Shown here piece after piece: positions 53,901 to 64,000 of a DNA stretch of 64,000 bases. Origin of the DNA: Usnea hakonensis (taxonomy: Eukaryota > Ascomycota > Lecanoromycetes > Lecanorales > Parmeliaceae). The stretch is taken from the NCBI GenBank assembly GCA_013423325.1, contig BLJB01000137.1:1-64000 (forward strand), given 5' to 3'. The position numbers were made by a program, and so were the translations under genes. Below the pieces are notes generated by a model. That model was not told the origin of the DNA. It did no database searches and was given only the letters and a program-made list of their open reading frames with translations. How positions within the stretch are numbered: position 1 is the first letter of the stretch; each line of letters opens with the position of its first letter.

Positions 53901-56900
53901 TATCATCGCTGACATTGCCTTCAGATCTGAGGGAATACAAGGCTTCTTGGAACCTGACTGGCTTCCGTGCTTGCCGAGCCAAGTAATCAGCTGTGATATT
54001 GCCTTCATCTCTGACCAGTGAGCCCAGAAGGGTTGAGGCGATGGGCACAGTAGGCCTGAGAAACTTGACATTCGACGCTATGGTACGGACGTCGTCGAGG
54101 ATTGGATCCATCTGGGGCGAGTGGAATGCAAAAGGAAGCTCGAGCAAAGTCTTCTTTATCTTCATCTCGTCCAGACTGTCCGCTAGCAGGCCAATATCTT
54201 TGCGTGTTCCGCTCACAACGGTGTTGTTCGGGCCGTTGAAACAGGCAATCTCGCAGGATAGCTCCTTCCTCGCGGAGATGATCTGTTGTACGGCTTCAGA
54301 GCCAGACTGGACAGCTAACATTGCGTGGCTGTTTGCAACGCATTTCTTCTCCATCATCTCTGCTCGTTTACCTACAAGATAAAGGGCGTCGCTCACAGAG
54401 AGAACTCCAGCAACACAGAGGGCAGCATATTCGCCTAGACTGTGGCCGATGACAGCACTGGGTATTATGCCCCAGGACTGCCAGAGGTATGCAAGCGCCA
54501 CAGCGATGGAGACCAAGGCCAATTGAGACTCCGTAGGACTAGGGGCAGATTGGTCCGGTAAGGAGTTTTCCACAAGCCATTTGAACGAAGGGAGTCCTTG
54601 TCTCAAACAGATGCGATCGAAGTCCAGGATATTCCGGCGAAAGGATGCGTTTGTCTCAAACAATTGTCGTCCCATGCCAATGTACTGCGAACCTTGACCG
54701 GTAAAGGCGAAGATGGAAGAAGAGGGCCTTGTGATTGCGGTTGGCTCTGAAGAATTTGAAAGATCTTTCTTCAACGATTGGACAAGATGCTCCATGGTTT
54801 CGACTGCATATGCTTTGCGGAAGGTATCATGATGCATTCGTCGGGCTGTAGTCGTGTAGGATAAGTCTTGCAATCGCACCTCTGGATTCGATTCGATGAA
54901 GGTCAACAAACGCTCCTCGTTCTGTGCAAATGACTTTGCGGTTTTCGCTGAGATGGCTACGACATGGGCTGTGCGAGGGTCATGGCCTCTTGTGAATGCT
55001 TCTGGCGGATCTTCTAAGATCAAGCTTGTGTTACCGCCCTATTTACCAGTGTTAGCCATTCTACCGCAACATATAATTCTAGATACGCATACAGTTGCAT
55101 TGAAATTGTTTAACAACACCCGCCTTTTTCCGTCTCCTCTGGTGTGAGCTTTGAATGGGGTCAATGTACGGTCGATTCGAACATTGACCTCATCCAGTGG
55201 GGGAAACTTTGTGTTGATGCGACCTTTAATACCAACATGTGGGGGTATTGCATTCTTTCGCATCATCATTAAGATCTTGATAAGAGAATTGGTGCCAGCA
55301 GCCTGAACACGCCTCGTTAGCGTACGTCATCTGACAAATCGGTCAAAAGGGATCTGTACCGCTTCGGCATGGCCAAAGTTTGCTTTCACTGCGCCCACGT
55401 GCAAGGGGTTGTCTTTCATTCGGTCTGAAAGCACCTTTGTGACAGAGGTGAATTCTGTAGCGTCTCCAGCTTGGGTACCCGTCCCATGCATTTCCACATA
55501 GTCAATCTCGTGTGGCTCCACGTCCGCTTCCCGCAAAACCTGTTTTATGAGGTTTTGCTGGGCTCCTGCATGTGGATGAGTGATTGAAATCGCGTGTGCT
55601 GAATGATTGGTAGCAGCGGATTTGATGACCGCCTGAATGTTGTCGCCTTCGGCAATGGCATCCTCTAATCGCTTCAAGACAACGCTACCTACCCCTTCAC
55701 CTCGGCAGTATCCATCCGCTTCATCATCGAATGTCTTACATGAGCCCGTGGGTGACAGGAAGCTCCCACGGCTTAGTCCAGAAAACATGTCAACACCGGT
55801 CAAGATGTTTGTTCCACCGGCGACTGCAGTATCACACTCATGAAGCCGTAACGACGACATCGCCATCTGTACAGAAAGAGCACTGGAAGAGCAAGCGGCG
55901 TCGACACAATAGGACGGACCTTCCCATTTGAAGTGATAGTTCAGCCGTCCAGGGCCGAAGGCGCGTATACCGCCCGTAACATAGTACATCTCGATATTTT
56001 GAGAAGCATTTGCTTCACGGTAATCATCCAGCGTCTGACCAAAGAAGGTGCCGATGCGGTCACTGGCCGTTGAAGGGCTGCCATTAGGAGTGTAGCCAGA
56101 CATCTCGAGGGCTTCGTAGGTCGTCAGCAGCAACAAACGCTGAGCCGGGTCGGTTTGGGCAGCTTCTCTTGGGGACATGTTGAAAAGTCTAGCATCAAAG
56201 AAACCTGGGCGATCCAGAAAACAGCCGTATGGGGTCAAAGTAGTGTTCTTGATCTTTCCGCTGGGGTCGCAGTGGGTGTCCACGTCGAACCGATCTTTTG
56301 GTATCTGCCGAATATTAGTAAGCGTTCACATCCTATGCATCCCATGCGTGCCTTTTTATGAAGATCCTTGCCCTCCTCAAGGCTTGCCCAGATCTCCTCA
56401 AGCGTTTCGCCTCCTGGTAGTCGCCCCGCGACACCAACGATGGCAATGTCTCCAGACGTGCTTCGGCTCTGAGACTGTCGTAGAGGCTGTATCTCGAAGC
56501 TATCTATCGTTTTGACTCCTGCGTTTGCCATTTCGCGCAGAAGGCTATTAGCAGCTCGGACAGGACCAACACTTATTAGCATGGCGTCTTGATCGCTGAA
56601 TTTCGAAGCCATCGCATGGGTCACAGCCGACCATCTCATCGATTCGGAAAGAACATCGCGCACAATTTGCTTCAAAGCCTCACCGAGGCTGCGCCCTGAA
56701 ACCTGCTGGCCTGTGCTCGTGGAAATGATGATGGCGTCCTTTCTCAAATGATACTCATCGCCACTCAATAGAGCACCCACCACTTTGTCCACGTCGGCAT
56801 CACCCAGGTGAGGTGCGTGGAAGGCTGCGTTAATGGGTAGGCTGATCCTGCGTGCGTTTCGGAGAGTCTCCGAAAATGAAAAGAGCGAGGCCAGGGTAGA

Positions 56901-57667
56901 AGGTGGCCCACTGATAGTTGCCGTCGAATCTGACTCTGCACTGATGTAGGCTCTTTTGCTGTCCGGTATTCCCTATCGTGAGATTCAGTCAAGAGGAGAA
57001 AAACACGACCGAGGTTGAGAGAACGTACGTGAGCGTGGTGAAACCGAAGGAGGATCTCCCTCTGCTCTTGAAGTCCGACGCCTGGCACAACAACTGCCCA
57101 GCTCTTGTTGGACGTCTCAATCTGGGCTGAGCGGCGGGCCGCTTCTAGACCTAGGCGCAAGGAAACGCAAACAATCTTCGGTGCCAGCTCGAGCAATTGT
57201 GTAGTCGAACTCGAAAAGGCCAAAGCGGTCGCTGGTAGCATACCAGTGCACAATCCCACCAAGTACGTCGTGGAAGTAGAAATAAAGTCCATGAAATTTT
57301 CGTCATTGTCTTCGCGGCTGCATAGATTATCGTTCGTCAGCCGGGCTCTTTGGGGACGAACTTTGGACACCTACGAAAGAACTAATCCCAGTTGAGCCAC
57401 ACAAAGGAGAACGGTGAAGACGGTCTGGTTGGACTCGGAGCTTTGCGAGTACGCCTCTGATAGGGTTGATATAGAATCGAAGGAAGGGAACTTTGAACGA
57501 TCGAATATGTCGCAAATGGCAAGCTCTTGCCGAAGGGCAGTGTATGTGGTTCGGAAGAAGGCTTGCAGGGTCAAAGAAGTCTTTGATTGACGCCATAGCT
57601 GTTTGATCAAAGGACATGGGTCGACGGTTTGGTCTCCGAAGAGGACCACTTTGCTTGCCATGGCCAT
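50944..57667 (-). CDS. Non-reducing polyketide synthase SAT-KS-AT-PT-ACP-ACP-TE
   Basis: Exons 57667-57375, 57317-57029, 56972-56352, 56304-55360, 55302-55093, 55038-51088 and 50988-50944 give 2117 residues. SAT (C121 in VGLCTGML, His near 246) selects the starter. KS (about 368-790) has C539 in VDAACSSS, H674 in EMHGTGT and H713 in NFGHAEA. AT has S986 in GHSLGEY. PT, which directs ring closure, has H1315 and D1501. Two ACPs carry S1665 and S1781 (each in LGVDSLLTI). TE has S1932 in GGWSLGG and H2095 in GNHF and could release the product by Claisen cyclisation or hydrolysis. There are no KR, DH, ER or MT domains, so the product is an aromatic compound. This layout is shared by PksP/Wa-type and CTB1-type enzymes; the subgroup needs a tree. 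The intron at 56351-56305 is GC-AG. Confidence 0.95.
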
Positions 57668-60073
57668 TGTGGAGACAGGCACAGAAAATGGAGGAGAGTC
57701 GCTGGATCATCTCCAGGATTGCTTCGGTCCAGCCCTTGAATATATCACCCTCAAGGCTGTGACATAATATCCCGAGCACTCGATGACGCGGGCAAGATGC
57801 TCAGCCATACCGCCAGTCTCGGGACTTCCGTCGTCCTCCTGAGACCATGTGGATGGAGGGACACCGCTTGGTCAGTCAACGCGCGGACCCCATGCGGTGT
57901 GGGCATGGATTGCATGGCATGCATGACAAATGTCGCCGTGAGATAGGATTGTAGCGTCATATCTCAGCTTCTTATCTCGCCATCCGTGAGGATTCCGTGC
58001 TGAGTGGTGAGATAGCTAGTAACATGTGACTGTTGAAGATAGAGACCTAGGACACGGATTGTATCGCATGAGAGTGGGGATTAGGGTATTAGAGGAATCG
58101 AGATGAGGCGGAGCAAGTGGATCAAGCTATCCGAAGGGGTAAGTACAAGAGAGAAGTGACTCGATGACTAAAAAGACTAGACTGACTGAATTGACTCAAC
58201 AAAAACATTTAGTGGATCATAACGGAACAGAGCAGAGCAGAAAAGAACAGAACACGACAGCTGTAGCAAAGACGAGCAAGGATAGGATAGTTGCATGATT
58301 ACTATCTCAAAAGCTTGAAGGTATAAATAGGTATGTGAATGTGCGTATGTAGTTTGCACGTATGAATGAATGAATGGAAAATTGATTGATTGACATCGAA
58401 TTGAGTTGGATGATGTTAAAATGTCTCCTGGATTGGTTAGATTCAGTTAGATTGGTTTTATTGGTTATTCGGATGATTCCTTCCGGTTTCGAATCCCGTG
58501 ACATTCCGAGTATTCAATCAGAGTCAAGTAAGGTAAGCATAATGTATGATTGAAGATTACGATTAGCTTACCAAGAAGCATAAGGTAAGGTGATACCTTT
58601 AGTAAAATAAGGTAGTGGATACCTTAGTCAATAAACATTTGGAATCTCGATCAATTCATGCGGTCTGATGTCAAAACGCAGGAGATCATGATGGAATATT
58701 GTACCCCCCACGCCACCTTAGCAAGTTTTTGATTACATGTATTTTATCTTAGTTGATATTTTAGGACAAGATTGCAAACCCGGTAAATGCTTCAAGCCAC
58801 GCCGGGAGTGGGCCTAGAAAAGGTACTTCACTCCAAAACGGTAAGAGCGGGCATTCCTAATATGTGACCAGGTCAATAAAGGCCTGAAGAATTACTTTAC
58901 CAACGCACTGATTCGCTTCCCGAGGCACCTCGGCTTTGACTGCTCCATCTTACCTTATTCATCCTTTCACCAACAACGCTGAGTAAGGTGAGAGAGAAAA
59001 AAAACGGCATCATTGTTAGCGATAAACATACGTGATTAGGAAAGTGGACCCGTAACTCTATGTGACTTGAACAAAAGGTCATATAGCAATCTAATCATCC
59101 TCATGCCAAAGGTCATGAGTACAAAGAGACAGAAAAATAAGAGTTCCCTTACGTAAGCAGACACATTCAACGAATCAGCATCGTTCAAGGAAGCTCTTTT
59201 TCTCACCTTAAGAATATACAACATAGTATTTAGATTACAAGATTAGACAATACAAAATTGCCTTCACTGTCAAACTAGAAGGATTCTGGTATGACATACC
59301 TCGGCATGTAGATCTACTTAGAGTGAAATAAGAGTGCTGCCTAATCTTACCCCCAGCCCCAATTACTTACGCACACTTGCTATAAGATACGGAAGAGCGG
59401 TGACTTGATGTCCGTTCACCAAAGAAAGTCTCCAGCTGAGGTCCTCTAATAGTTGAATGAAGCTTGGCCACGCGCAATCTTCAACGTATGGGAAGCATCA
59501 CGGCACGCAGCCCTAGTTTACTCAACATCCAATCACTAGCTCTTACTCCAGCCCAACAACAGCATCCTTGTTCCCTTGCTACGGATCATTACCGTCTGTC
59601 CCACCCCACTACGGGCTGTAACATGCTGCCTAGACTCATCGAGCAAACTTTGACGCGCATGCATAACTTTGACGCGCAATATAACCTCAGTCCGGAGCGG
59701 TGTGAGCCTGTCAAACAACGGAGATCATGTTGCAGGATGCTCGATCTCTGCGTCTTCAAGGATAAGGGTTGGAGAATCATACTTATTCAGCATAGCTCTG
59801 ACGCATGTAAGCACGCCACTGTACGTTTACTCTCTGCGCATCAATTCCGTTCAGTGTTCTGCCAAGCTGTGATATCAACAGATTCTGACGGAGGGCGCGG
59901 AGCTGTGACCTCGTACTCATGCATGTCAGCTTCCTTTGAAATTATAGAATCTTCAAGTCTGTGTCTCTCTTTCTGCTCAATCCCGTCCTTTAACGTCCTC
60001 AACTTATCTCGATTGCTGCTGCCTTCTGTCCCGCTGCATTTCCAACATCTCGAACTTCCTGTCCGACAGCAAA
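57668..60073. promoter_or_regulatory. Divergent promoter region between PKS and second P450
   Basis: About 2.4 kb separates the two divergent genes and should hold their promoters. Frames such as 59464-60243 overlap the P450 start in another frame and are not genes. AAGGTA-type repeats occur near 58581-58625. A T-arm-like string at 58487 lacks a tRNA fold. Confidence 0.5.
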
Positions 60074-62002
60074 ATGCTCGGCCTCTTGAGAGTCGGCTTC
60101 TTCACCATCCTCTGGCTACCTCTGGTTGCTGGTGGTCTCTATGCATTGGGATTGACCATCTACCGTCTTTTTCTGAGTCCTCTGGCCAAGTTCCCGGGTT
60201 CCAAGCTTGCTGCCCTGACTCGAAAGTACGAGTCTTATTATGAAGCCGTCGAAAATTATGAGTACCTCTGGAAGATCAAAAAGATGCACGAACAATATGG
60301 TAAGCTGGTCGAGGAGTTTTGCAGACATCTGTTTCAGATATGCCAACCCATGCCTGAGATCAACATGGTATATCTAACCATGCTTTTTCGCCAGGACCCA
60401 TCATCCGCATCAGTCCACACGAAATCCACGTAAATGATGTCGAATTCTTTGATCGTCTAAACAGCTTTCAAGGCAAATGGAACAAGGACCCTTTCACTGC
60501 TCATCAATTTGCCAATCCTGGATCTTTGGTAGGAACACTGGACCATGACATCCACCGCATGCGACGCGCGGCGGTTCTACCGTTCTTTTCAAAGCAGAAA
60601 ATCTACGCTCTGGAGCCCGTCATTACGTCCACGGTCGACAAATTGTGCGAAAAAGTACAGGACTACTGTAAGAGTGGGAATGTCATGCCACTGCGTAACG
60701 CGTTTCACTGTTTTGCGGCCGACGTCATCGGCGAATACTGCTTTGCCGAGAGTGGAGGACTTTTAGACAAACCCGGCTTTGCCCTGACCAACATGCAAGA
60801 CCATAAGCAGGGGCTGAAAGCTGGATTGAGAGCACGGTACTTGCCATCATGGTATCTGCCAGTGGTCAGAGGAGCTCCTGCATGGATTACCCAGAGCGTT
60901 GACCCTGCTGCTAAACATTTTGAAGTCTGGCATCGGGTAAGTTTGATACCCCGAAGATTATGATATCTATGCATCACAATCTCGCTCAAGCCTGCTACCC
61001 CACACTAGATGGAAATGTAGACCCTGCGATCAGTTCCAAGCTGACCTCCATTCCAGGAAGTTGATGGCCCAGTCCGGCGCATGGAGGAGAGGAAGAATGA
61101 AGAGTTTTTCGAGAAAGCTGGCCACAGAACTATCTTCCATGAGCTAATCAACAGTCCACATCTTCCCCCGGCCGAAAAAGGAACTATCCGCGTGATTCAA
61201 GAAGCTGGTGCTATGGTAGGTGCCGGAGGTGAGAGTACGACACAAGTACTCATCACGATGGCATACTGTTTGATAGCAAGCCCCGAAAAGCTTACCAAGC
61301 TGCGAAACGAGCTGCGTAGTCTCATGCCCAGTGCAACTTCTCCAATCCCTACTCTCCGGCAATTAGAAAAGCTTCCCTATCTGGTAAGTCCTCCTTGCTG
61401 TTAAGGAGCGCGAATGTTTGAGTACAAGTCTGACCGAGTCAATTCTTCAAGACTGGTTGCGTCAAAGAGGGTCTAAGGTATGATTCACTTGCACAACTAT
61501 GAAGCGCAAATCGCCATACTGAATTTTCGCTCCCAGACTTCGTACCGGGAAGATTGCTCGACATCAACGCCTACCCCGCGACCGGCCCCTCTACTACAAG
61601 CAGTGGGAAATCCCAGCCGGAGTAAGCCCACCCTTATTCCCTACGTACCCTAGTTCTCTTCTTTTGAACTCCTGTCTGTGCCTATCGCAATCTGATTCTG
61701 ATGTAAATCCCAGACCATCATCAGCATGACCCCAATCTTCCACCAAACCGAACCAGACGTGTTCCCAAACCCGCACGCCTTCCTCCCAGAGCGCTGGATC
61801 GATATTGACGAGCAACAACGCATCCGCATGGACCGTCACTTCGTACCTTACTCCAAAGGCGCTCGTCAATGCGCCGGACTCAAGTAAGTCACCCTAGTCC
61901 CTCCTCTCTACTGCTCAACATTCCCAAGCATTTCCGCATCATCTATACCCCCTTTTCATCCACTTTGCCCCTCCTCCTTCTCAATCTCCACACTTTCATT
62001 CC

Positions 62003-62041
<39 letters not shown>

Positions 62042-62299
62042 CCCCCCCCCTTCCTTCCCCCCCCCCCCCCCCCCCCCACAAATCAACCTCAAAGCCAATC
62101 AAACCAAAACTCACCTACTCCCCCCAGTCTCGCAAACGCAGAACTCTACATGTGCATCCCCGCCCTCCTGACTCGCTTCGATTTCGAGCTCTTCGAGACG
62201 GACGAGTGGGACGTCGATATGGCGGTCGATTCGCACCACCATTCGCCAAGGGTCGATACCCAGGGCGTGCGCGTCTTTGCGAAGCCGTCGACTTTTTAG
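60074..62299 (+). CDS. Cytochrome P450, second gene of the cluster
   Basis: Exons 60074-60299, 60395-60936, 61057-61383, 61452-61477, 61537-61621, 61714-61883 and 62128-62299 give 515 residues. The membrane anchor is FTILWLPLVAGGLYALGLTIY, followed by LSPLAKFPGSKLAALT. The I-helix reads GAMVGAGGESTTQVL, with AGGES in place of the common AGxDTT. ExxR is KEGLR, PERW follows, and the haem loop is YSKGARQCAGLNLA with the Cys ligand. Start and landmarks resemble the same broad branch as the P450 at 42304, but the two are not close copies. Intron 6 (244 bp) is inflated by poly-C runs just before the last exon; the exon after it still begins in the correct phase. The gene is divergent from the polyketide synthase, which supports a role in tailoring its product. 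Confidence 0.92.
62004..62077 (+). repeat. Poly-C runs inside a P450 intron
   Basis: 36 C at 62004-62039, nine at 62042-62050 and 21 at 62057-62077 lie in the last intron of the second P450, 50-120 bp before the 3' splice site (CCCCCCAG). They form an extreme polypyrimidine region. Confidence 0.9.
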
Positions 62300-63391
62300 A
62301 GAGTGAGTGAATCTTTCGAATAGACTGTGCTATGACTGTGCGGGGGGTGGTTGGGCTCTGATAGATTCTTTTGGATGGAGTATGAGGAGGCGAAAGGTGG
62401 GGAGCTGGTGATGAGGACGAGACGAGATGACCTGATTCCTTTTTGTTATATTAGAATAGATATTGACCTCATGAACCCTCTCTGCCCCGTCCGTCCAAAA
62501 TGAATCTCCCGTGATGAGTTGTACGATTTTCTAAGAATCCTCCCTGCCACAAAACAGCGATAAATTTTTCCACAAAATCTACGCGTGAACATACCCCATG
62601 TTCATTTACTTATCCTCCTAGATCCAGTATATAGTCTAATAAAAGATTACAAGAACTCTAGTAGTGTATTTATATCCCATGTTTGTTTCAAACTCGCATT
62701 TTCCGGAGAACGTGAAGCTTCATTCATGATAAGGTCCGGTAGGAACCGGCTTTCTGTGGCGGGTCTGTTATAGCGATTTAGATGTTTGAATGTACACGGA
62801 TTATTCTGAGGGCCTCGTGCGGGTGGGAAGATCGGTCTTTGTTTGCATCCCCACTGAGTAGTTTTAAAGACATCAGCAATCCCAGCAGGTGCCTATCTAT
62901 CTACGGGTCCAACAACAATCAATCAATCCTTTCTCCTACCTATCCTTTCTGCGTTCCTTGCCCGAGATCATTGATCACGATTTGGATATCTGATACTACA
63001 GCTATATATAAAGCAAACCTTTTCCGAGCTTCGTAGGTGGAGGTCACTTCTTCTGAGCCGGACTGTTGCACTCGACTACTGGGATGTATGTAGGCATGGA
63101 GGCTGATTGAGCGCTGAAGATCAAGGAGGCGTTGGGTCCTTTTCGGTACGGAGAGAGAGGCATTCATTTGGGCACTTTCGGAGTCAGCTGCGCGGGGTGG
63201 GGTTCAGACCACCTTGATCAATCAGCTACACTACAAGATATATCTCCCTGGTACATCGTGTGTAACTCGTAGTGGAAGATTTGTTTCTAAAAGAAACGAC
63301 ACTGCTGAAACAACGGTTGAGTTCATGTAAGTAAAGCCATCCTTTTCACTGACAGCGAATGTGCTGAACACAGCGCTGACACGTTTGAGAC
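62300..63391. other. Intergenic region between convergent genes
   Basis: About 1.1 kb holds the 3' ends of the P450 and of the edge gene. I see no supported gene or repeat. Confidence 0.5.
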
Positions 63392-64000
63392 CTACTTTGC
63401 CAGACTATCTACCATGGTCTGAAGTACAGCATCACTCATCTGTCCGAGGCCCAACAACTTATTATCGGTCTTTTCAAAATGAGACCCAAAGCCTTCTCCA
63501 AAACAAGCCGCCTGGTAGAACTTGAAAGCAAATCGGCCGGGAACCGGTTTTTCCAGCTCCGCCCAAGCCTCTTTAAGCATCGTGTCGACGGAAACAACAG
63601 TTTTCTTCCATCCATCTGCCCCAGTCGCCTTCTCACCCATTGCTGCCAATTTCTGCAGCGTCGTTGCAGTGTCCTGCACGTATACGGCACGGTTTTTCGT
63701 TTCCTCGAGGTGTGTCAAAACGCCGACAACGGCCCTGCCGATGGTCGGGAGGGAAGTGGTGCTAAAGAGGCGATCTCCACCGTCAAACAGGTTGATGGTT
63801 TTTTCCTTAAGGTTCATGATCCAGCCTCTGTGGATTTCGATATCGAGAGTAGGTCCTGTACAGATAAGGCTATATGTCATTCCACCCGAGGCCGCTTCTT
63901 TCCTAAGAGCATTTTGTACGTCGACTTTATCCCAGAAAGTCGGGAAAGTACGGACCTTCTCGTTGAGTGTATTGACTCCGAATTCAGAGGGGATAAAGCG
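63392..64000 (-). CDS. NmrA-like / isoflavone-reductase-like oxidoreductase, 5' part outside the window
   Basis: The gene runs off the right edge; 202 residues of its C-terminal part are visible. The first visible residues RFIPSEFGVN are the family motif after the Rossmann part, and a later stretch (GMTYSLICTGPTLDIEI) is typical of fungal NmrA-like and isoflavone reductase-like proteins. The NAD(P) motif at the N-terminus must lie beyond base 64000. Members either reduce small phenolic compounds or act as NAD(P)-sensing regulators; catalytic Lys cannot be assigned in this part. Its place after a P450 and a polyketide synthase supports a reductase of the same pathway. The frame is open from the edge to the stop without an intron. 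Confidence 0.85.
   Translation of the reverse strand, partial: RFIPSEFGVNTLNEKVRTFPTFWDKVDVQNALRKEAASGGMTYSLICTGPTLDIEIHRGWIMNLKEKTINLFDGGDRLFSTTSLPTIGRAVVGVLTHLEETKNRAVYVQDTATTLQKLAAMGEKATGADGWKKTVVSVDTMLKEAWAELEKPVPGRFAFKFYQAACFGEGFGSHFEKTDNKLLGLGQMSDAVLQTMVDSLAK

Noticed and set aside
51025..57667. Frameshift or broken polyketide synthase
   Set aside because: The separate frames join by seven exons with closed phases, and all catalytic residues are present; only the GC donor is unusual.
58480..58505. T-arm-like string resembling a tRNA
   Set aside because: The stem bases do not pair and no anticodon or acceptor arm is found upstream.
59464..60243. 259-codon plus-strand frame overlapping the P450 start
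   Set aside because: It uses another frame of the P450 first exon and promoter; the P450 frame has all family motifs.

Overview
The window is nuclear DNA of a filamentous ascomycete (Pezizomycotina). Most genes carry 1-9 short GT-AG introns of about 45-140 bp, and starts sit in CAAAATG-like contexts. Families present include HET, HeLo-ankyrin, a non-reducing polyketide synthase, an asco-type laccase, P450s, an X325/BIM1 copper protein and Ctr transporters. The species cannot be named from the sequence alone. I rebuilt 21 complete spliced genes and one gene cut by the right edge. In each, reading frame and exon phase close exactly. I saw no transposon and no convincing tRNA.

0.4-8.3 kb is a compact copper-uptake cluster: a GPI-anchored BIM1/X325-like copper protein, a CTR2-like transporter, an unrecognised His/Cys-rich small protein, a Ctr1-like transporter, and a ferric/cupric reductase with a Met-rich N-terminus. 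Every promoter in this block holds a TTGCTCA element close to the yeast Mac1 copper-response site (TTTGCTCA). The cluster therefore looks like one co-regulated set covering reduction, capture and import of copper.

8.3-30.6 kb is housekeeping and accessory DNA: a SurE-type phosphatase, a two-helix membrane-like hypothetical protein, a beta-carbonic anhydrase divergent from a fungal transcription-factor-like gene, a Gfo/Idh/MocA oxidoreductase, a SEC14-like lipid-transfer protein and a LaeA/TAM-like methyltransferase with micro-exons. Long stretches between them show no supported gene.

30.9-41.4 kb groups non-self-recognition type genes (a HET protein, a HeLo-ankyrin protein, a SAP-domain protein ending in one ankyrin-like unit, and an F-box-like protein) around a class V aminotransferase.

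42.3-64 kb looks like a secondary-metabolite cluster: a P450, a laccase-like multicopper oxidase, a seven-domain NR-PKS (SAT-KS-AT-PT-ACP-ACP-TE), a second P450 and an NmrA/isoflavone-reductase-like enzyme running off the right edge. The likely product is an aromatic polyketide that is then oxidised and perhaps coupled.

Unusual sequence structure includes very long poly-G/poly-C runs (36-65 nt) at four sites, pyrimidine-rich then purine-rich blocks between two pairs of convergent genes, and dispersed AAGGTACCTT palindromes in intergenic DNA.
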